From Gleditsia sinensis (lineage: Eukaryota > Streptophyta > Magnoliopsida > Fabales > Fabaceae): a stretch of 64,000 nucleotides of DNA. Made by a program: the position numbers and the translations under genes. Location of the stretch: NCBI GenBank assembly GCA_037074535.1, contig CM073464.1:53586870-53650869 (forward strand). The letters are read 5' to 3'. Below the pieces are notes generated by a model. That model ran no database searches. It was not told the origin of the DNA and saw only the letters and a program-made list of their open reading frames with translations. Shown piece by piece: positions 57,753 to 64,000 of this stretch (its first letter is position 1; each line of letters starts with the position of its first letter).

Positions 57753-60735
57753 TATAACAACTCCATTTATGTAAATGTAACAATTTTTTTTTATATTTGT
57801 AAAATTCCATGAAGTTATTACTACTTTAATTCTAACCACTTAACTCGTAATAATAATCACTTTAACCAAGCATAATTGTTATTAGTAGTGATACAATACT
57901 GAGTTTCCATACACACTATTATTTTACAAACTACACACCATTATTTTACAAACATTTGTACAAAGATACATATTAGCTCTAATCATCTATGTCGACTAAT
58001 TCCGGGGACACTGGTGCGGGTGGCACGTCCACTGAAATCTCAGTCACATCTACAACAGATACATCTGAAATAACTGGAAGTTGCCCAAGATAGGGCACCT
58101 CGATCCAACGTACAGAAATAATAAGTGTCATAGAGAAAATCTGCATATTTATTCTTCTGAACATGATATGGAAATATAGTGACAATTAAATCCCAGTAAG
58201 TTCAACAATAAATCATAATTTACCATTAATATAGTTTATCATGTCATGTTCAGCTGTATAAACTACAGAAAATATCTTTGGTCACATGAATGCATTATAT
58301 CTATGCACATAAGAATCATACAATAATGATATGTATGACAGGATTAACTATTTTCAGAATATCATATGATGGCCATTAACTTATTCTCATTTCAAGCTAC
58401 CCCAGTCAGGGTGAGTATCTTCTACTCTCTGGTACGGGCTTTTCTCGCTCCGTCCGACATGGTCCACTTTCTCTTTCTTTTCTCATTAACATGACCATAA
58501 CCGTTGGTAGGGCGTCCCCTACTGGTGCACCACATGGATTGCCATGTGACCGTGCTCATTTCTTTTCTTTTCATAATGATAGCCAAAAATATGCTTTCAA
58601 TAACAAGTATGTTCATCAAAATATAACTATTACCATAAATCATTGGTAATCATGCCATGAACATAACCATTTCAAATATCACTTTATAAAATATTTCTAT
58701 GTTAGAATTTCACACTTAAGATGGTAAGAAGTTCTTACAATGGCAATGGCTATGGCATATACTAGTCATTTATTATTTTCATTTATAAGATTCGTCTTCT
58801 TTTTTAAATATTAATTTTATTTCTTTATTTTCTTGATGTAGGTTTTCATCATATCTAACCTTCTCTTTATGCTTGGCCTTTAGTAATTTTCTTCTTATTT
58901 ATATCATTTCCAACACATGTTCTTACAAATTTATAGAGCATTGTTCTCTAATTTGATTTCTACTATTACCCTATAGTTAAAGAGGTTCATCTAGGGTAGA
59001 AAAATGTTAAAAATAGGCTTCACCAGCTTCCAACACGATCTGGCCATGTTCCAGGACACGTCCATGCTTTAAAATACTTTAAATGTACTCAAAAATAGCC
59101 CCGAACACGGCTAGCTCGTGCTTGAAGCACTCAGAATACGGCCTGGCCGTGCTCTATGACCGTTGCTCACTAATCAGAGCATAACTCCCTCATTTTAACT
59201 CCGATTGAAGTAATTTTGGTGTCTATGGAAAGCTAAGACAATTATCTAAAACTCTTATGTTAATAATATTAGCAAAATAGTAATAAATCTTGGTGTTATT
59301 ACTCTCTTAAATTCAATATTATTTCTTCTCGGGTAGGTTCTAACCTTTACTTACTAATCTGACTATATCTCCCACATACGAATTCCAAATTACGTGACTC
59401 CAGTGGCTAAACATCCGTGAAACAAAAATATATAATTCATATGTTAACCATTTATTTTAATTCCTTATATAATGTTCCCAGAAATTAAAACACCGAAACT
59501 ATCCTAACATATTCTTCCCTGATTAACCATTTTCTGACATTTGTTTACTAATCGGAACATATCTACCTCATATGAACTCTAAATTGAATGATTCCAGTGG
59601 CTACAAATAAGCTTAAAATTCTGCCACCCATAGCCATACCTATGCAGAACTTACTATACCAGTCTAAGTATTCAAACATACATCACATGCAAGATCAATA
59701 AGTAACATGATATAGCAACATCATGACCAATCATCAATGTTCTAAGATCAAAATCTCATATAAATATTATAAGTTTCAAAATTTTTCTTCAAAAAGAAAA
59801 ATTATTAAACTTACCTAAGAATCTCCCTAGCTTACTTAGTGAATTGGTTTTCTTGTTTCTTCTTGAAAGAAGTAGCAAGATTCCTTCCTTCCCTTAGCTT
59901 TTCTAGCAGCTTAGGTAAGAGAAGGACGGTGAATTTTTGAACCTCAAGGATGAAGAAGAAAAATGGACTCAAGTGGAGATTAAGGTAACTTACCTTGAGT
60001 ACTTAGCCTTCGAAACTTCTCCTTCTTCTTCCTTCCTTTCTTCTCCTCTCTTTCTCTCCTTTCCTCACTCTGCGTTGCTTCTATTTCTCTCTCTTCCTCA
60101 CTTGGACGAAATTAAAATGTTGTAGGGGTGGGTTTTACTTATATAGACCACCAAATAATACACCTTTCATGATCATGAGTCTACCTTATCACAATTAGGA
60201 TACACTTTATTGAATTTTTGGAAAACAAACAACTTATGTTCTTGTCTTCCTCTTCCTTAGTCAAGATATGCATAGGAAAAGGAGATTTATATTTTGAAAA
60301 TTATGATGATATGTTCTTAAGATAAGGGACAAGGTCCCTTTGATTTAGGGATTCATTTCCATTTTCTTTTGTCTTAAACAAGTATGATAGGTTTGCCTTT
60401 TTTGGTGGCAAATTTCTAGCCCTTGAATCTCCATTATTTGGTTGATATTATTTGTGTGGGATAGGAATGTTTTGTCCTAATGCCATGTATTATCATACCA
60501 CTTGCTAAAATTATGAGTGTAGGATATAAATGTTTTTGTCCTAAAGCCTTGTATTATCATGCCACTTGCCAAAATGATGAATGTAGAATCACACCACTTG
60601 CTAAATTTTTGTCTTAATGCCATGTAACCTAATCTTTATTATTATTACATTATTATATCATCACCTAATTTATTTTATTTTATGTTTCCTCTTGGATTTG
60701 GGTTTATTTTATGTCCAAATTTCTCTCTTTTGCTC
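57753..60735 (-). repeat. Tekay LTR, minus strand, lacking the first 540 bp
   Basis: The left end TATAACAACTCCATTTATG is the reverse complement of the LTR terminus with one change. Homology proceeds through the R/U5 landmark (58150-58200), the phrase at 58430-58580, a palindromic GC module (59025-59165), one to two 190-bp units (59340-59620) and the purine-rich block (60010-60090, reversed). It stops near 60705-60735, about position 540-570 of the complete LTR. The missing first part is found at 63138-63686. Confidence 0.88.
59025..59165 (-). repeat. GC-rich palindromic module in a minus-strand LTR
   Basis: CACGATCTGGCCATGTTCC, ACACGGCTAGCTCGTGC and TACGGCCTGGCCGTGC occur within 140 bp. The last has near-palindromic ACGGCC-TGGCCGT arms. 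It is the counterpart of the module at 36716-36870, more diverged. Confidence 0.7.
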
Positions 60736-61504
60736 TACTTTCCCCCAAACTTAAGCCTTTTTGACAATAAGATTATGCCTCCTTCATAATTCCGCAGAAG
60801 ACTCTCAATATTAGCTCTAAAAACTTAAATCCAATTTCTAAAAAATCACGAAATGTCTCTTGCCAATGTGTTCATTAAAAGAAGGTTCTGTGTGTGATTG
60901 GGTAAGTGTGCAGATCTCCTTTTCTGGATTTTAGTGAAATTACCAATCCTCCTCATGGAGTATCCCAAAACTACAGCAGGTTATGAAATGTGCAGACTCA
61001 TCTCTCTCTATATTCCCCCTTTTTTCCATATATATCTAAAACAGATAGTAAGACAGACAATAGCAAGTAATAGTACAGTCTTATCCAACACAGTCAGGCA
61101 GAAGCACAAATAAGCAGAAACCCAAATTAGACAGGTTCAAGTCCAATGCTACAGCAAATACTACAGTAATAACTAAAACAATACTAATTCAATTCCCCGG
61201 CAGATGCCACAGCAAATATTTAGGTAATCTATGTCACACCCCCCAAACTTAATGATGAGCAGTGTCCCCACTGCTAATTTTATTGCCAAAACCATAAGAG
61301 ACACCAATCGAAAACATGAGCAGAGTAACATAAATTCTAAAACAGTAGAGAGGGAATAGGAGATAAAGGAACTTCCTGAGGGTGCTTGTAGGGATGCTGC
61401 AGCACCCTAGTTGCATTGATCCACAAAAGACTTTAAGGAACTTCGAAGTCCACTTCTTCATTGTGTTGATCTTTGCGGGCTCTCGAGTTTGCCCTTCCCC
61501 ATCA
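60736..61504 (-). pseudogene. Athila/Tat-type element, 3' internal region fused to Tekay protease
   Basis: On the minus strand, GGGGACACTGCTCATCATTA followed by AAGTTTGGGGGGTG (near 61270-61240) and GGCTTAAGTTTGGGGGAAAG (near 60750) are the 3' phrases of Athila/Tat elements. Upstream the frame reads KWTSKFLKVFCGSMQLGC and a hydrophobic segment LLFPLYCFRIYVTLLMF before the stop. This frame is joined directly to Tekay text NLEVELKLD at 61505, giving a chance chimeric reading at 61249-61689. Confidence 0.6.
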
Positions 61505-63012
61505 TCAAGCTTCAATTCAACTTCTAGGTTTGATAAATACAAGAGAATGTATCCAAATACTTCATTCTTCAACTCCCTATTAACTTGATTGGCATTAAGC
61601 ATCAATAACTGGACCTCCTCTTTCGGAGTAAGAGGTAGAAATTCAACGGTCTTGTTACAACAATTCAGCAAGACTCGATTTCTAGCCATTCAGTATAACC
61701 CTAGAATGACCTCAATACCTCTTAAAGGTAAACAGACGAGGTCTACAGAATTTTTTTTTTCCTAGATGGTGACTTGACAGTCCTTACATACAGAGGAAGT
61801 TAATACCCTTTCCCCTGTAGGGGTTACTACGGATAGCTCATAGGGAGTTTCAGAAATAGGAAACTGAAACTTCCTAATACATTCTTCTGATATAAATGAA
61901 TGACTAGCACCAGAGTCAAATAACACCATAAGAGCAAATCCATAGATATAGCATGTACCTTGAATAATTTCAGAAGATTGAGCTGCCTCTTGGCCGCTCA
62001 GCATGAAATCCCTTCCTTTCACCTGAGGCCTCTGTTCTGGCTGCTTCCCCACATTCTGTGGGTAGTTTCTCGCAAAATGTCCCTTCTGTCCACAATTGAA
62101 GTAGACATCTTGTCCCATGTAGCATGGCCGGTTACCATGCATACGTCCGCACTTTGCGCACTTGACTGGGGCGAAGTCTTGTTGAAAAGGTCTAGGACCC
62201 ACAGTCAATGGCCTCTTACCAACTCCATATCCACTTCTTCTCACGTTCTTTCCAGGGTTGGGAAAATTTTTCTTCCTCTTCCATAGGTTTCGCCTTTGCT
62301 TCTCGTCCTCCGCTGCCCTTAAACTCTTTTCTAGGAGTCTGCATTTATTTATCAGAGGTACAAACTCCATGATCTTCATAGCTATAACAACATTCTTTAT
62401 CTTCAGGTTTAGTCCCGCTTCAAACTTAATCGCCTTCCATGCTTCATCTGGGTTATATCGTAGATAAGAGGAGAACTTAGACAGCTCCTCGAACCTTGTG
62501 ATATACTGGTCCACGGTCATGCTGCCTTGCTTGAGTTGGAGAAATTTGATGTCTTTCTCTGCCCGTACAGTACTTGGAAAGTACTTTTCAAAAAAAATGT
62601 CCTTAAACACTTGCCAGGTGATCTGTCTTCCCTGATGAGCTAAAAGTTCTCTAGCTCCATGCCACCAGTATTCTGCTTCATCATTTAACATATATGCAGC
62701 AAAAATAACTTGCTGCTCTTCAGTACAGCCCATCACTTCAAAGATTTTTTCTAATTCCGTTATCCACCTTTTGGCTACCGTTGGATCATAGCCACCTTGG
62801 AAATAAGGTGGTCTAGTCCTCAGGAACTCGAATATGCCATTATCTTTTCCAGCCATCCGGTTGTTAGCACCATTCTCAACATTTGGGTTACTAGCATTCT
62901 GGAGATATTGTAAAATTTGGTTGGTGGTCATGACTTAGTCTCGAATTGCCGTGGCCAGGTTGTGCAGGGTTTCCTCTACATTGATTACTGGATTCCTCCT
63001 TGGTGGTGCCAT
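61505..63012 (-). pseudogene. gag: Tekay gag-protease, minus strand
   Basis: The ATG at 63010-63012 gives MAPPRRNPVINVEETLHNLA; a TAA at 62933-62935 breaks it. The long open stretch 62931-61762 then holds the gag domain (RPPYFQGGYDPTVAKRWI, AYMLNDEAEYWWHG, MTVDQYITRFEELSKFSSYL), a first knuckle CAKCGRMHGNRPC and a second knuckle in which both outer Cys are Tyr (YFNCGQKGHFARNY). The protease site VLFDSGASHSFIS is intact. A stop near 61760 and an A-run separate the next part, which ends at NLEVELKLD. It is closest to the copy at 37380 (linker NPNVENGANN). Confidence 0.9.
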
Positions 63013-63137
63013 TTCCTACTATGGCAAAAACAAAGTTATGCTGCTATTGAGGTGATCAAGCCCAATAGTTAGTTCAAAAATATTTAATAGCAGTCATAAC
63101 ACCACCTCGGCATATAGATAGGAAACACTAGTAATTT
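63013..63137 (-). other. Tekay gag leader segment
   Basis: The reverse complement carries AAGAAATTACTAGTG, CCTATCTATATGCCGAGG, GAACTAACTATTGGGC and CATAACTTTGTTTTTGCCAT, matching 10287-10410. It is cut on its upstream side at AAAGAAATTACTAG, where the LTR fragment starts. Confidence 0.85.
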
Positions 63138-63686
63138 CTTTGCTTTAGTTAAAATTCTTCCTTTCTTGGAGGGCTTGGTCACATTTTCATAATTTTTGGG
63201 CTATCAGTCTAATTACTATATCCTAGTCCAAGTCTATGTTTTATTTCTTGCTTAGGTTATCCAATGGGCTTGCTAGAAACTTATGTGAAGTGGAAAAATT
63301 CTATATGAAGTGTCCATAGGTAAAAGCCCAATGTATGGGTAAAGATGTTAAACTTAGTAACTCTAGTTCTTAAATTAGGAAAATTACCCTAATCCAATGT
63401 TCTTGAAATTTTAAGACCTTTACTTGTTTCTAAAAATTTATCTTCCTTATCCAAGAATTTTGCATCTCTTTAGTATGTTATTTCGAATTTTTTTTCTCCT
63501 ATTAGGTTTTCCCTCTTTATTTGTTCTCTTAATGTTAGAAACATTTTCTATACATATACATAAGGTGAAGAATTTCTAAGGATTATATTTCCTTAGATAT
63601 CTAAAATATTGTCTAATAAATTTTATTTCCTTAATTAAATATTTATGTACTTTTATTAATACATGAAACGAAATTAGGGATGTTAC
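63138..63686 (-). repeat. Tekay LTR, first 545 bp, fused to the gag leader
   Basis: The right end GAAATTAGGGATGTTACA is the reverse complement of the LTR start. Similarity runs to AAAGCAAAGAAA, position 545 of the complete LTR, then switches to gag leader. The right flank at 63687 is Athila/Tat gag text. Confidence 0.88.
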
Positions 63687-64000
63687 AGCTTCCACCAAAG
63701 GGATGTTGATGTGCAATTGTTTCAGGACATCCAGGAATCTTTTAAACTACTGGTCATTCTGTTGTTTCTGGAATCGCTGAGGAATGAAGGGAGGCAACTT
63801 AGTTTGCTGCATGTTTTGTTATGGCAAAGCTGCAGTATTTTGCTGTGCCATAGCTGCAGCATGTGGTTGTGGCAAAGTTGCCGAATTTTGCTGTGGCATA
63901 GCTGCAACATTTTCTCCAGAGATGACTGCTTCCTCACTTACCTCCTCCTCTTGCTTCTGCTTGTCTTTCTTCTTCTCCGGGGGTACAATGGGGTCTTTCT
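63687..64000 (-). pseudogene. gag: Athila/Tat-type gag fragment (cut by window edge)
   Basis: Minus-strand translation gives DPIVPPEKKKDKQKQEEEVS, a run of imperfect Ala-Ala-Met/Leu-Pro-Gln-Gln units (near 63930-63800), then KLPPFIPQRFQKQQNDQ and FKRFLDVLKQLHINIPLVEA. The last block is the conserved gag C-terminal motif of Athila/Tat elements, just before the protease. Two stops interrupt it. The Tekay LTR at 63686 was inserted immediately after LVEA. The fragment at 60736-61504 may be the far end of the same element. Confidence 0.75.

Noticed and set aside
61249..61689. 146-residue chimeric frame as a novel fusion gene
   Set aside because: It arises where Tekay protease text is joined by rearrangement to Athila/Tat 3' sequence; nothing indicates expression or selection.

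Overview
This is a gene-poor, AT-rich window of a flowering-plant nuclear genome. I found no intact cellular gene. The recognisable coding matter is plant transposable-element debris: Ty3/gypsy chromoviruses of the Tekay/Del type with 3.8-4.2 kb LTRs, Athila/Tat/Ogre-type gypsy pieces, Ty1/copia pieces, RTE-type LINEs, one very small LTR retrotransposon (TRIM), and a FAR1/FHY3-like (Mutator-derived) pseudogene. The species cannot be named from the sequence alone. Long Tekay LTRs, RTE LINEs with a GTT-rich tail and FAR1-like genes all point to an angiosperm.

Layout, left to right. 1-809: end of a Tekay LTR, abutting an Athila/Tat-type 3' ORF, its AT-rich 3' region and an LTR-like repeat (family B) up to about 4470. 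4471-8124: a Tekay LTR scrap, an unrecognised stretch ending in a polypurine tract, and a 2.16 kb LTR of another gypsy family (family C). 8125-10084: mostly unclassified, with a TA/TG microsatellite. 10085-16045: a Tekay LTR end with primer binding site and broken gag, then a minus-strand Tekay LTR and a second family B copy. 16046-22376: a minus-strand copia pseudogene split by a Tekay solo LTR. 22377-22757: the TRIM. 22758-28890: minisatellite, SIRE-like copia scraps split by a third family B copy, and a LINE tail. 28890-30600: FAR1-like pseudogene.

30714-46645 is the best resolved part. A solo Tekay LTR with a perfect AATTT target duplication was invaded by an RTE LINE (16-bp duplication) and by an 8.5 kb Tekay element (TCTTA duplication). 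The Tekay element keeps gag, protease, RT, RNase H, integrase and a chromodomain-like tail, but carries nine in-frame stops, two frameshifts and a 5' LTR cut down to 222 bp.

46641-53010 holds an AT-rich flank, a second LINE remnant, an Ogre/Tat protease remnant and a fourth family B copy. 53011-64000 is a mosaic of minus-strand Tekay gag, pol and LTR pieces joined to Athila/Tat pieces. Recurring themes are nested insertion, removal of internal regions, independent 5' deletions that fuse the LTR start to the gag leader, and tandem-repeat or microsatellite growth at fixed places inside the LTRs.
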